This document shows, piece after piece, positions 56,784 through 64,000 of a DNA stretch of 64,000 bases; position 1 is the stretch's first letter; every line of letters begins with the position of its first letter. The notes beneath the pieces are model-generated. The model saw only the letters and a list, made by a program, of their open reading frames with translations. It had not been told where the DNA came from and did not search any database. Made by a program: the position numbers and the translations under genes. Source of the DNA: Vibrio ostreicida (GTDB lineage Bacteria > Pseudomonadota > Gammaproteobacteria > Enterobacterales > Vibrionaceae); NCBI RefSeq assembly GCF_013074385.2, contig NZ_JABEYA020000014.1, forward strand, positions 1 to 64,000, read 5' to 3'.

Positions 56784-57998
56784 ATGAAAAATTCACTAAA
56801 ACTCCTATCGTTATCGGTGATGGTCAGTATCACGAGCGCCCACGCGGCGACCTACGCTATTGAAGCCAGAGGTGATGGTATGGGGGGCGTCGGTGTGGTC
56901 TCTGCTAATTTTCTCACAGCGCCTTTCTATAACCCCGCTATTACCGCAGTCTATCGGCGAAATGATGACGCTGGAATGATTATTCCGTCCTTCGGTCTTG
57001 CTTACAGCGACGAGCATGAAATGGTTGATGGCTTAGATCAGGCCGCGGATATTATCAATAGTGCGGTCAGTAGTAGCAGTATCACTTCTGCCGATGCGGC
57101 TCGCCTGCAAACCACTCTGACGGGGCTGGAAAATGACATCGCTAAGCTTGAAGTGGGTGGGGTCGGGGCGATCGCGATCCCAAACAGTTTTTTGGCGGCC
57201 AACGTCTTTGCCAAAGCTTATGTTGAGTCATTTGCACAAACGGACATCTACTCTGGCGCCAATACTGGAGATAGCGATCTGGATGTGGCAGTCAATGCGG
57301 AGTTAAGCTCGGTTAATGCGGTCGCAATTGGTGTTGCTGAAGTAGGGTTGTCACTGGCGAAATACCAAACGTTCCTCGGTCAGCACATTTCGTTTGGTGT
57401 ATCCCCAAAAATTCAGCGGGTTTATACCTATGTCTATAATGCGAACCTGAATAATTACGACATTAAAGATGTACGTGACAATGGCACGGGTGAAACCATC
57501 TTTAATATTGATGCTGGGTTTCTTTGGTTTCGCGGGCCTTTAAGGCTCGGTGTGTCTGCAATGAACCTCATTTCACGTGACATTATGACCCAAGAATTGC
57601 CAGCTCAAACACTGACCTCAAGTATTGACAGTAGCCAATCGCGTACTACGCCTGCGACCTCTTACGCGTACCAGATGAAACCTCAATACACGGTCGGTGT
57701 GGGCTTGGTTGCCGATTATGCCACCCTAAGTGTCGACTACGATATCAATGAAGATGAGCGTTACACCAACTTCAATGATAATACTCAGTATCTGAGGGTC
57801 GGTGGGGAAATCGACATTATGCGCCAGCTTAAGTTGAGAGCGGGTTGGCGGCGAAATTTGGCGTACGATAATCTTGACGACACGGTTACCGCTGGTATTG
57901 GTTTATCTCCGTTGAATTTGTTCCAAATTGATGTTGCAGCCAGTTACACCAACAAGAACTCGATGGGAGGCTACATTAACTTCCTAAAAAGTTATTAG
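56784..57998 (+). CDS. vxrD: VxrD, TraF-like outer-membrane protein
   Basis: A 404-residue protein with a signal peptide (MKNSLKLLSLSVMVSITSAHA) and a beta-rich body. It contains EARGDGMGGVGVVSANFLTA and a C-terminal barrel-like repeat region (GVGLVADYATLSVDYDIN). It fits the conjugal-transfer TraF_2 family, which resembles outer-membrane barrels. The family name does not imply conjugation here. It follows vxrC by 62 bases. Confidence 0.87.
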   Translation: MKNSLKLLSLSVMVSITSAHAATYAIEARGDGMGGVGVVSANFLTAPFYNPAITAVYRRNDDAGMIIPSFGLAYSDEHEMVDGLDQAADIINSAVSSSSITSADAARLQTTLTGLENDIAKLEVGGVGAIAIPNSFLAANVFAKAYVESFAQTDIYSGANTGDSDLDVAVNAELSSVNAVAIGVAEVGLSLAKYQTFLGQHISFGVSPKIQRVYTYVYNANLNNYDIKDVRDNGTGETIFNIDAGFLWFRGPLRLGVSAMNLISRDIMTQELPAQTLTSSIDSSQSRTTPATSYAYQMKPQYTVGVGLVADYATLSVDYDINEDERYTNFNDNTQYLRVGGEIDIMRQLKLRAGWRRNLAYDNLDDTVTAGIGLSPLNLFQIDVAASYTNKNSMGGYINFLKSY

Positions 57999-58062
57999 CT
58001 AGCGCTGGTAGTCTGTCCCGATTAGTAATATAGTCAGCGGCCAATGAAACGAGGAGCCTTTT

Positions 58063-58215
58063 ATGTTAGATGATTTTCCACCCTTATCACATGAAGAGCA
58101 GCAAAAAGCCGTCGAAAAAATACAAGCGCTGATGGGTGAGGGGATGAGTACCGCACAGGCCATTAAAGTGGTTGCTGAAGCCATTCGAGCAGAGCTGACA
58201 CCCACCTCAGATTAA
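58063..58215 (+). CDS. vxrE: VxrE, YoaH-family (UPF0181) small protein
   Basis: A 50-residue protein in a frame too short for most gene finders. ATG 58063 follows GAGGAG by six bases. The sequence [20 protein letters not shown] and then [18 protein letters not shown] matches YoaH of E. coli in its core, but lacks that protein's acidic tail. It ends the vxr operon, as in V. cholerae. Its function is unknown. Confidence 0.9.
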   Translation: MLDDFPPLSHEEQQKAVEKIQALMGEGMSTAQAIKVVAEAIRAELTPTSD

Positions 58216-58225
58216 CTCTCTCAGT

Positions 58226-58259
58226 AAGAAACAGTGGAGTGTCACTTCACCGTTTCTTT
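58226..58259 (+). terminator. imperfect hairpin after vxrE
   Basis: GAAAC-A-GTG-G-AGT pairs with ACT-T-CAC-C-GTTTC, leaving two unpaired or wobble positions, followed by TTTA. It is a weak candidate terminator of the vxr operon. Confidence 0.45.
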
Positions 58260-58273
58260 ACCAGAACACACAC

Positions 58274-58993
58274 TCAAAAATAGCGCCTACGCTGCGCCAC
58301 GCCAAACTGGCGCCGGAAGGCGTTTTCACTCATTGGGTTATCGGCATATTTTCCAAGGCCAGTTGTCCACAACTCTTCGTCTTTCCCATCAATCGTGGTG
58401 CCTTGCAAACAATGCAGTGAATGAATGAGTTCATGGGCGAGGACAACATAGGGATCGGCTTTTTCCCCTTTGCGTGTCATGACCTGAACATTACTGAAAT
58501 GCATAAAGCAAACAGAACCAAAGCTGTTGGTCGCCGCTTTTGGATCAACCGCCGCATTGTGACTTCCTCCTGCCATCCAGAACGGACAGCCTTTGGGTGC
58601 GAACTTGGCTTGTTTAGAAGGAGATATCCCAGTAACGTGCTCTTTGTAATTCATATCATAATGTACCAACCGCTTAAAACCGCTTTGAGTAAAGTTAATA
58701 TGAGTCGGTACACACATCACGTTGACTGTTGGAGGAAACGAACCTCTTACCACAGGCCGTGCCGCCTGTATTTCACTTAATAAAGCTTTGCCTGCCGCCA
58801 CCGATTTCAGTTTGCGTAGGTTCTCTTCCATGATCTCACGAAAGTAGGGGTGTTCGTTCGCATCGAATTTGGCTGCAAAGCCGGGAAACCCTCTTAGTCG
58901 ACACGTCCTGACTATTTGGGGAGGAGTGTCCGGGACTTTAGGCTAATTTTTTTTGAACAGAGAGTTTCTGAATTTATCAAAAAGAGAGCTCAT
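58274..58993 (-). pseudogene. M91 (NleD-like) zinc metallopeptidase, interrupted by amber codon
   Basis: The frame from ATG 58831 gives 185 residues with the zinc motif AHELIHSLHCLQG, then EELWTTGLG and SENAFRRQFGVAQRRRY, hallmarks of the M91 effector family (NleD). The same frame is open further upstream and reads plausible protein (LRGFPGFAAKFDANEHPYFR), but has no start codon. Its only stop is TAG at 58943-58945. Beyond it, still in frame, lies ATG 58993 (MSSLFDKFRNSLFKKN) five bases after AAGGA. Full length would be 239 codons, close to NleD. It appears to be a nonsense mutation, or a shorter protein made from 58831. Confidence 0.75.
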
Positions 58994-58999
58994 AAAAAT

Positions 59000-59552
59000 C
59001 CTTACGGTGTTTAAACTCACAAAAGTATAGTCAATATGCTGTAAGTGCACTGCCCATGATTTGCTGTGCACAAAGAGCCGAACCGTGCCAATTGGTATCT
59101 TAATTATCGATAGAAAATAAGTAAATTAGAACGGAGAACAAGGGTTTCCGGAGCGTGAAATAAGGGGGTTAGGTTAAAAATAACATATAATCAATTGCTT
59201 ATAGCGGAGTATTGTCCTGTAATTGAAGAAGGTTTGGATTGTGTTGTAATTAAATAACAAGGGATTGGTGTCGCTAACGTCAGGCTATGATGGATGCAGT
59301 GAATTGTCCCGATGTGTTATACCGTCACAGAGAAAACACTTGCCATGAATATAATGTGCTGAGTAATACAGCGGAGGAAGAGGCTGCAATAGTCAAAATT
59401 CACCAATAAGTGACGATGTCACATTGGTCTTTGTGAACTTATTAATGTCGTACTTTACGATTGTATTTTATTGAAATATAAATAAATTGTGATTGTTTTA
59501 CTTATGGTTTTACCGTAGATTTTATTTATGATTCAATCATTGTGATACGATT
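59000..59552. other. AT-rich gap with no clear gene
   Basis: About 550 bases between the M91 gene and the frameshifted GNAT. All long frames are broken. A 40-codon frame at 59287-59409 has no convincing ribosome site. I recognise no RNA gene or mobile-element end here. Confidence 0.5.
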
Positions 59553-60040
59553 ATGGTCTTAACGCTATGTCCTGCAGGACTAAAGGATGCATCAGCCATC
59601 AGCCAGCTGATCATTCCTCTAGCTCGTCAATATATTTGCCCTACTTGTGAAGCGTCGATTGAAACGTTGTTGCTGGAATCGATGTCGGAACACAATATTG
59701 CCCTCAATCTTGAAGGTGAGTGTTGCTACCATATGGCGTTAGATAAAAGCGGGAAGTTGCTTGGAGTCATTGGGATGCGGCAAGAGACGCATCTTTTCCA
59801 CTTGTTTGTTGCTGACGGTTATCAGGGACAGGGAATTGCCCGTCAATTATGGCATTACGTAAAATCGGATACGCTTAATCGATTGGGGGGACTCAGTTTA
59901 CGGTTAACTCTGCGCTTAATGCTGAGCAGGTTTACCGCCAATTTGGCTTTGAGCGCATTGGCGGTATCCGACAGCGTGGTGGGATGGTCGACGTGCCCAT
60001 GTTGTTGTCAGCATCCCAAGCCGAGAGTACAACCCTATAG
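59553..60040 (+). pseudogene. GNAT N-acetyltransferase, frameshifted at a G6 tract
   Basis: The first part reads a normal GNAT protein: MVLTLCPAGLKDASAISQLI, then the acetyl-CoA site LFVADGYQGQGIARQLWHYV. After the G6 run at 59885-59890 the frame loses sense. One frame over it continues as FTVNSALNAEQVYRQFGFER and MVDVPMLLSASQAESTTL, ending at TAG 60038-60040. One missing G restores a protein of about 162 residues. Without correction the frame runs to 60086 with an unnatural Cys- and Ser-rich end. The substrate is unknown. Confidence 0.75.
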
Positions 60041-60565
60041 ATTGACTTTGACCTCTGTTGATTCAACGATAGTTGAGTTTGAATAGCGTGTTAATGGCGT
60101 AGAGACAGACTTCGCTGGGTAGACGGCCTTATATTGCGCCAATTTTTTCGTCACAGGTGTATATATCACCTGACCTTGATGTCGTTGTTTCTCATAGCCA
60201 AGCAGTAGATTCAGCTCATAAGACAAGGCGTATTTGTGGTTAGGCAAGGGGGTAATCGTCAGCCAAGAGCGACAATCGGGGCTGCTTTGTCCGACGACTG
60301 TAATGTTGCTATCCGTCAGTACCTCATTGCTGTCACACAGCTTAAAACGCATTTCGACGGGTATATCCTCAACATGAACTACAATGCGTCGCTCTTTCTC
60401 GTTCTGACGGCGGTAAACAAAGGCAATTGACTTCTCCGACGTCTTTTTACCTCCGATCGTCTGTACAAATTGTGGATTTTCTAGGTAACCCACCGACATA
60501 TCTCTGGGCGAGAGGGCACATGCCGATATAATCATACTTAATGCTAAAATAATCAGAGCTTTCAT
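60035..60565 (-). CDS. putative lipoprotein, unknown
   Basis: A 176-residue protein with a lipoprotein signal (MKALIILALSMIISAC, cysteine at 16). The body has DMSVGYLENPQFVQTIGGKK and PNHKYALSYELNLLLGY and is probably beta-rich. I recognise no family. It is convergent with the frameshifted GNAT, whose restored stop lies at 60040, giving a six-base overlap. Confidence 0.7.
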   Translation of the reverse strand: MKALIILALSMIISACALSPRDMSVGYLENPQFVQTIGGKKTSEKSIAFVYRRQNEKERRIVVHVEDIPVEMRFKLCDSNEVLTDSNITVVGQSSPDCRSWLTITPLPNHKYALSYELNLLLGYEKQRHQGQVIYTPVTKKLAQYKAVYPAKSVSTPLTRYSNSTIVESTEVKVNL

Positions 60566-60885
60566 TGAATTAAGTTTAGAAAAGGGCGATGAGCTATTGT
60601 GTCATAGGTCTGTGGTCAACTTCCAGTCATCAATGATATTAAGTGACGACGTCACCTTTGTGGGGACGCTGTATTCTCTTGGCTTTTTGTTACATTGTCA
60701 CTTATTATTTTCAGGACCTATCCAGGGTACCTCGTCATTATTGATCTCGCTTTTCATTCCAGAGAGTTTTTGGCTGATGGGGCTCGCACAGGTCCAATGC
60801 TCATCCTATTGTTAACCGCTATTGAATTGAGCTGATTGAGCTGATAAAGTCTTTATTATTCAACGAATAGTGGTGGATAATCAGA
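60566..60885. other. gap with no convincing gene
   Basis: 320 bases upstream of the ABM gene. A 72-codon hydrophobic frame at 60597-60815 lacks a ribosome site and recognisable motifs. TTGAGCTGA is repeated in tandem with a short offset near 60824-60843. Confidence 0.4.
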
Positions 60886-61170
60886 ATGAAAAAGATCGTC
60901 TTATCAGGTCATATCGACGTCTTGGAAAATGAATTGGCGGTGATTACGCAGGCGTTGGAGGCGCATAGAGTGTTAACTCGTCAAGAGCCCGGATGTATCC
61001 TCTTTGAGGTCACCCAGTGCCAGACTCACTCAACCCGTTTCCACGTCTATGAAGAGTTTATTGACCGGCAGGCATTTGAGAGTCACCAAGCTAGAGTCAA
61101 AGCTTCCTATTGGGGGCAGGTAACTGAAAATGTGAGCCGTTGTTATCGTATTGAAGAGCGGAGCGCTTAA
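60886..61170 (+). CDS. ABM-domain putative quinol monooxygenase
   Basis: This 94-residue protein has the antibiotic-biosynthesis monooxygenase fold. It has TRQEPGCILFEVTQ, then RFHVYEEFIDRQAFESHQAR, matching small YgiN-like members. The conserved late His in ESHQ is present. Such proteins act on quinones or heme, or have no known substrate. It stands alone. Confidence 0.82.
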   Translation: MKKIVLSGHIDVLENELAVITQALEAHRVLTRQEPGCILFEVTQCQTHSTRFHVYEEFIDRQAFESHQARVKASYWGQVTENVSRCYRIEERSA

Positions 61171-61324
61171 TTCTGTAAAAACTCTGTGACTTAAATAACG
61201 ACGGAACTAAGCCGAATGTTTGAAATTGAGTTAACGAACGGGTTTGATGTCGCTGTACGTTCTATTATTTCGGGTGGCAGAGCGTCATAACGAGGGTTAA
61301 ACGCGGTGATCGCGTGGCACGAAA

Positions 61325-61861
61325 ATGGATAAAATCATCGAGTTGATCCGGCGAGACCCTATTAGGGGCAAAGCATTGAATCACGTATATCAGTTGGGCT
61401 TGCCCCAGTGTTATATTGCGGCGGGTTTTGTTCGAAACCTCGTTTGGGATTCGTTACACAACCTCGTAACCCCAACCCCTCTCAATGATGTTGATGTTGT
61501 TTACTTTGACCCAAACGAAGCGGACCCTCGCTCGTATCTCGCCTATGAAGCCCGGCTTTACCAGTGTATGCCTGAGCTCAATTGGCAAGTGCGAAACCAA
61601 GCAATAATGCATGAGCGGAACGCGGATCGCCCTTATCTGAGCACGTTGGATGCAATGAGTTACTGGCCTGAAAAAGAAACTGCGGTTGGGATTCGCCAAA
61701 TTGCGCTTAATCAATATCAGTGCATCGCGGCGTTTGGCTTCGAATCATTATTCCGTTACTGCATTACGCCTAATCCTAAAAGGTCACGAGAGCTGTTTTT
61801 ACAGCGCATCGATTCAAAAGGTTGGCTCAGACAATGGCCCTGTTTAATTATTGCCCCTTAA
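61325..61861 (+). CDS. nucleotidyltransferase-like protein (DUF925 family)
   Basis: The 178-residue protein starts MDKIIELIRRDPIRGKALNH and carries YIAAGFVRNLVWD and LNDVDVVYFD, the G..R..hW and D-h-D metal-binding features of the NTP_transf_6/DUF925 group. Then ATLDAMSYWPE-like (STLDAMSYWPEKETAVGIR) and FGFESLFRYCITPNP follow. The transferred nucleotide and target are not known. Confidence 0.85.
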   Translation: MDKIIELIRRDPIRGKALNHVYQLGLPQCYIAAGFVRNLVWDSLHNLVTPTPLNDVDVVYFDPNEADPRSYLAYEARLYQCMPELNWQVRNQAIMHERNADRPYLSTLDAMSYWPEKETAVGIRQIALNQYQCIAAFGFESLFRYCITPNPKRSRELFLQRIDSKGWLRQWPCLIIAP

Positions 61862-61968
61862 CGGATTTATTTAAAGGGCGGATGTACTGCGGTAAATGAT
61901 CAGCCAGTAACCCTGGTGAGCATATTGAGCCGATGACGTTGAAGAACTTTTAATACAACCAGATTGAG

Positions 61969-61995
61969 TGGCCTTGCACCAATAAAGCAAGGCCA
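61969..61995. repeat. inverted repeat in intergenic region
   Basis: TGGCCTTGC and GCAAGGCCA are perfect 9-base arms around nine bases. It lies in the 224-base gap between the nucleotidyltransferase and Lrp genes, without a T run. It may be part of a dispersed element. Confidence 0.4.
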
Positions 61996-62085
61996 GTAAG
62001 GGCGGACCAAGACGTTCAGGGTTGCCCATAGGCTGGCTCTTTTTGCGTAACCTTATCAAGGTAATCAATGACCACGCAAATGGGG

Positions 62086-62565
62086 TTACATGCCTTCCAT
62101 CGCCTCGACCATTACCCCCATACCAACTTTACTTCGTCTCATCACAACGTTGGTTTTGAACCGCCTGATGTTGATATCGTCAAAAAAGAGTCTACGAGTG
62201 AGCGCTTCGAAATCTTCCATATCTCTCGCTAGGCAAATAACCGCAAAGTCTGCGTCTCCAGTAATGTAATAACATTGCTGTACTTGGGGCTCATTGACCA
62301 TTCTCTTTCGGAAATTATCTAACATGTCGGAACGCTCGCGTTCCATTTCGACTAGTACCAGAAATGTCATCTTCCATCCGAGTGGTTCTGGGTCAAGAAT
62401 AGACACATCTCTTAGAATCACGCCACTGTCTCGTAGCCGTTTTATTCGCCTTTGTACCGTGACTGTTGAGACCCCCACTTCATCGGCAATCATGTCGAGA
62501 GGGCTGCGACAATCTTCTTGAAGAATAGACAGGATGGCTAAGTCGGCTTTATCAAGTTCTATCAT
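62086..62565 (-). CDS. Lrp/AsnC-family regulator
   Basis: A 159-residue regulator with an N-terminal helix-turn-helix (LDMIADEVGVSTVTVQRRIK) and a C-terminal RAM effector domain (QCYYITGDADFAVICLARDM). It starts MIELDKADLAILSILQED, the usual family start. It is divergent from the ammonia-lyase-like gene at 62713, with 147 bases between. It probably controls that gene in response to an amino acid. Confidence 0.9.
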   Translation of the reverse strand: MIELDKADLAILSILQEDCRSPLDMIADEVGVSTVTVQRRIKRLRDSGVILRDVSILDPEPLGWKMTFLVLVEMERERSDMLDNFRKRMVNEPQVQQCYYITGDADFAVICLARDMEDFEALTRRLFFDDINIRRFKTNVVMRRSKVGMGVMVEAMEGM

Positions 62566-62712
62566 TCTTTATATCCATGGGTAAGTTGATCTCATTTAAA
62601 CACTTTTCCCATTATTTTGATGCATAATAATCTAAATAGTGAGCATATAAGATCTATAGCTATCACAAAGAAGGGGTAATCTATAAATTAGCGAATAAAA
62701 CGTGGAAATATT

Positions 62713-63759
62713 ATGAAAAAGAAAACCTCAGATCTTATAGAGATGTCGAGTCCGACTAAGCCATTGGCATGGTTAACTCAGTGTAGCCAGTATGAACCCA
62801 CTCCTTTGTCAGAATTCACTTCTATTGGTAAAGCGTTAGGTTGTTCAACGTGCTTTATCAAGAATGAAACGAGCAGGATGGGGCTTGGTTCTTTCAAAGC
62901 GCTTGGTGGTACCTACGCGGTGTTCTCACTCGCGGAAGAAAAACTGCAACGTATTTTGAAACAGGCGCTGAGCCCAAAAGACGTCATGTCACTCAGTCAA
63001 CAGTACTTGAAAGGCCAGCTCGTTTGTTGTGCGTCAGCGGGAAATCATGGTCTTTCGGTTGCAAAAGGAGCAAGTCTTCTTGGCATCCCATGCGAAGTGT
63101 TTATCTCTGAGCAGGTTCCTCGTGTCTTTGAGCGCCGTTTGCAGCAGGTCGGGGCGAAAGTCATCCGCGCAGGAATGACCTACGAGGATTCAATGCGTAA
63201 TGCGTTCGATCGTTCTCAAGCAGAAAACGTCACCCTGATCACGGATTCCTCATGGCGAGGTGAAACGCATTATCCATCCCTAGTCATGCAGGGGTATTCT
63301 GTCTTAGCGCAGGAAATGTCGGATGAGTTTCATCGATTAGATCAATGGCCAACCCACGTGGTTCTGCAGGCGGGTGTGGGGGGCATGGCTGCCGCGGTCA
63401 CTCGGCACATTAGAGAGTGCTGGCCAGTGCAGCCTCAGATTATTGTGGTTGAACCTGAATGGGCGAACTGCTTACAGCAGAGTGTGGTAAAGGGAGAGAT
63501 AACCTCAGTAAAAGGGCCAGTGTCCAATATGGGGAGATTAGATTGTAAAGCGCCGTCACTCTTGGCATTCGATATTCTCAAAGTCGGTGCCAATGAATTT
63601 GTTACTGTCACGGATGGACAGGCTACAGAGGCTAAAAACAGGTTGGATGGCTACGGTATCAGAACCACAACATCAGGATCGGCGGGATTAGCTCACTTGA
63701 TGTTTTCCAACGTTCCTAGCAGTGCTCGGCCATTAGTCATTGTGACGGAGACGCAGTGA
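62713..63759 (+). CDS. PLP-dependent lyase like diaminopropionate ammonia-lyase
   Basis: A 348-residue fold-type II PLP enzyme. It has YEPTPLSEFTSIGKALGC, the PLP lysine in MGLGSFKALGGTYAVFSL, CASAGNHGLSVAKGA and VLQAGVGGMAAAVTRHI, followed by IVVEPEWANCLQQSVVKG. This order and wording follow YgeX/DpaL, which degrades 2,3-diaminopropionate, but the protein is about 50 residues shorter. A related beta-substituted amino acid could be the substrate. It is divergent from an Lrp regulator and followed by a deformylase-like gene. Confidence 0.8.
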   Translation: MKKKTSDLIEMSSPTKPLAWLTQCSQYEPTPLSEFTSIGKALGCSTCFIKNETSRMGLGSFKALGGTYAVFSLAEEKLQRILKQALSPKDVMSLSQQYLKGQLVCCASAGNHGLSVAKGASLLGIPCEVFISEQVPRVFERRLQQVGAKVIRAGMTYEDSMRNAFDRSQAENVTLITDSSWRGETHYPSLVMQGYSVLAQEMSDEFHRLDQWPTHVVLQAGVGGMAAAVTRHIRECWPVQPQIIVVEPEWANCLQQSVVKGEITSVKGPVSNMGRLDCKAPSLLAFDILKVGANEFVTVTDGQATEAKNRLDGYGIRTTTSGSAGLAHLMFSNVPSSARPLVIVTETQ

Positions 63760-63845
63760 GATCAACAAGATTTAGGCCTGCCTTTAATCGAGCAGCAGAG
63801 AATAGATAATGTTTAATTAAATCACCTTGAACCAGCGAGAGTCCG

Positions 63846-64000
63846 ATGAAAAATAAGCGAATATTAGCCTTTGGTGAACCCAGTTTACACCTTCCAAGTA
63901 AAGATGTTGACATCAAGGATCCGGCTTTGCCTGAGCAGATCGATCAATTGATTGCAGCGTTAACAAATTTTCAGTTTGAGTATGGATGGGGCAGAGCGAT
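63846..64000 (+). CDS. peptide-deformylase-like protein, N-terminal part
   Basis: The frame from ATG 63846 runs to the window end: MKNKRILAFGEPSLHLPSKD and on to FEYGWGRA. This resembles the start of deformylase-fold proteins, where a segment ending G-R-A/G-I-A/S-A-P-Q follows. The catalytic region lies beyond the window. It follows the lyase-like gene by 86 bases on the same strand, so it may be cotranscribed. Identification is tentative. Confidence 0.45.
   Translation, partial: MKNKRILAFGEPSLHLPSKDVDIKDPALPEQIDQLIAALTNFQFEYGWGRA

Noticed and set aside
58943..58945. TAG in the M91 gene as pyrrolysine or a programmed read-through codon
   Set aside because: Vibrionaceae are not known to use pyrrolysine, and I see no read-through context. 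A nonsense mutation is simpler.
59287..59409. 40-codon frame in the AT-rich gap
   Set aside because: No convincing ribosome site, no recognisable composition or motif. Probably chance.
60597..60815. 72-codon hydrophobic frame
   Set aside because: No ribosome site and no known family; start region looks non-coding.
61871..62068. 65-codon frame on the minus strand
   Set aside because: Unusual Ser/Tyr-rich composition, no ribosome site, and it spans a perfect inverted repeat. More likely a structured repeat than a protein.
1..64000. tRNA, rRNA, CRISPR arrays, insertion sequences or prophage genes
   Set aside because: None was seen on either strand. No short regularly spaced direct repeats or transposase motifs were found by reading.

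Overview
The window reads as part of a gammaproteobacterial genome of the Vibrionaceae. The best evidence is the order pntA-pntB-vxrA-vxrB-vxrC-vxrD-vxrE and the divergent fruBKA/fruR locus. As I recall, both lie on chromosome II in Vibrio cholerae, as do its tal-tkt genes, so this is probably a chromosome II segment. The species cannot be named from the sequence alone. Almost all of it is ordinary protein-coding DNA in short operons separated by good intrinsic terminators. I see no rRNA, tRNA, CRISPR array, insertion sequence or prophage.

Layout. 1-2.6 kb: pentose-phosphate pair talB-tkt (minus strand) with a divergent SorC-family regulator. 2.6-6.3 kb: molybdopterin genes moeA-moeB with the sulfurtransferase sseA, and divergent folE. 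6.4-16.4 kb: RNA helicases dbpA and rhlE, periplasmic msrAB, tyrP with TyrR-like boxes, acpH, a GNAT plus two GFA-fold genes, a solitary solute-binding protein and a fatty-acid desaturase. 16.6-25.4 kb: D-serine lyase dsdA with its activator dsdC, an HBM-type chemoreceptor, gsk, creA, a frameshifted gene and a HAD phosphatase. 25.5-30.1 kb: eda, mgsA, a decayed HPt-like remnant, a GNAT, and the aldehyde reductase yqhD with its AraC regulator. 30.3-36.1 kb: a multidomain secreted chitinase, glgC and a PAS-GGDEF diguanylate cyclase. 36.2-41.4 kb: fructose PTS operon fruBKA and divergent fruR with three Cra-type operators. 41.4-46.6 kb: an outer-membrane-like protein, a BOF-fold protein, and a cobQ-modABC operon. 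46.6-50.4 kb: two more GGDEF proteins followed by a ComFB-HlyU pair. 50.6-58.2 kb: pntAB and the vxrABCDE envelope-stress operon. 58.2-64 kb: accessory DNA with an M91 (NleD-like) metallopeptidase gene interrupted by an amber codon, a frameshifted GNAT, a lipoprotein, an ABM protein, a nucleotidyltransferase, and an Lrp regulator divergent from a diaminopropionate ammonia-lyase-like gene and a deformylase-like gene cut by the window end.

How it works together. Much of the content concerns sugar use (fru, eda, tal/tkt, chitinase, glgC), carbonyl and redox balance (mgsA, yqhD, pntAB, msrAB), molybdenum cofactor (moeA, moeB, modABC) and c-di-GMP signalling (three GGDEF proteins and a possible ComFB receptor). 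The most unusual points are four broken genes: the M91 effector-like gene, a GNAT broken at a G6 tract, a hypothetical gene broken at an A3 tract, and an HPt remnant. Also notable are well-formed operator palindromes beside the SorC, DsdC, TyrP and Fru genes.
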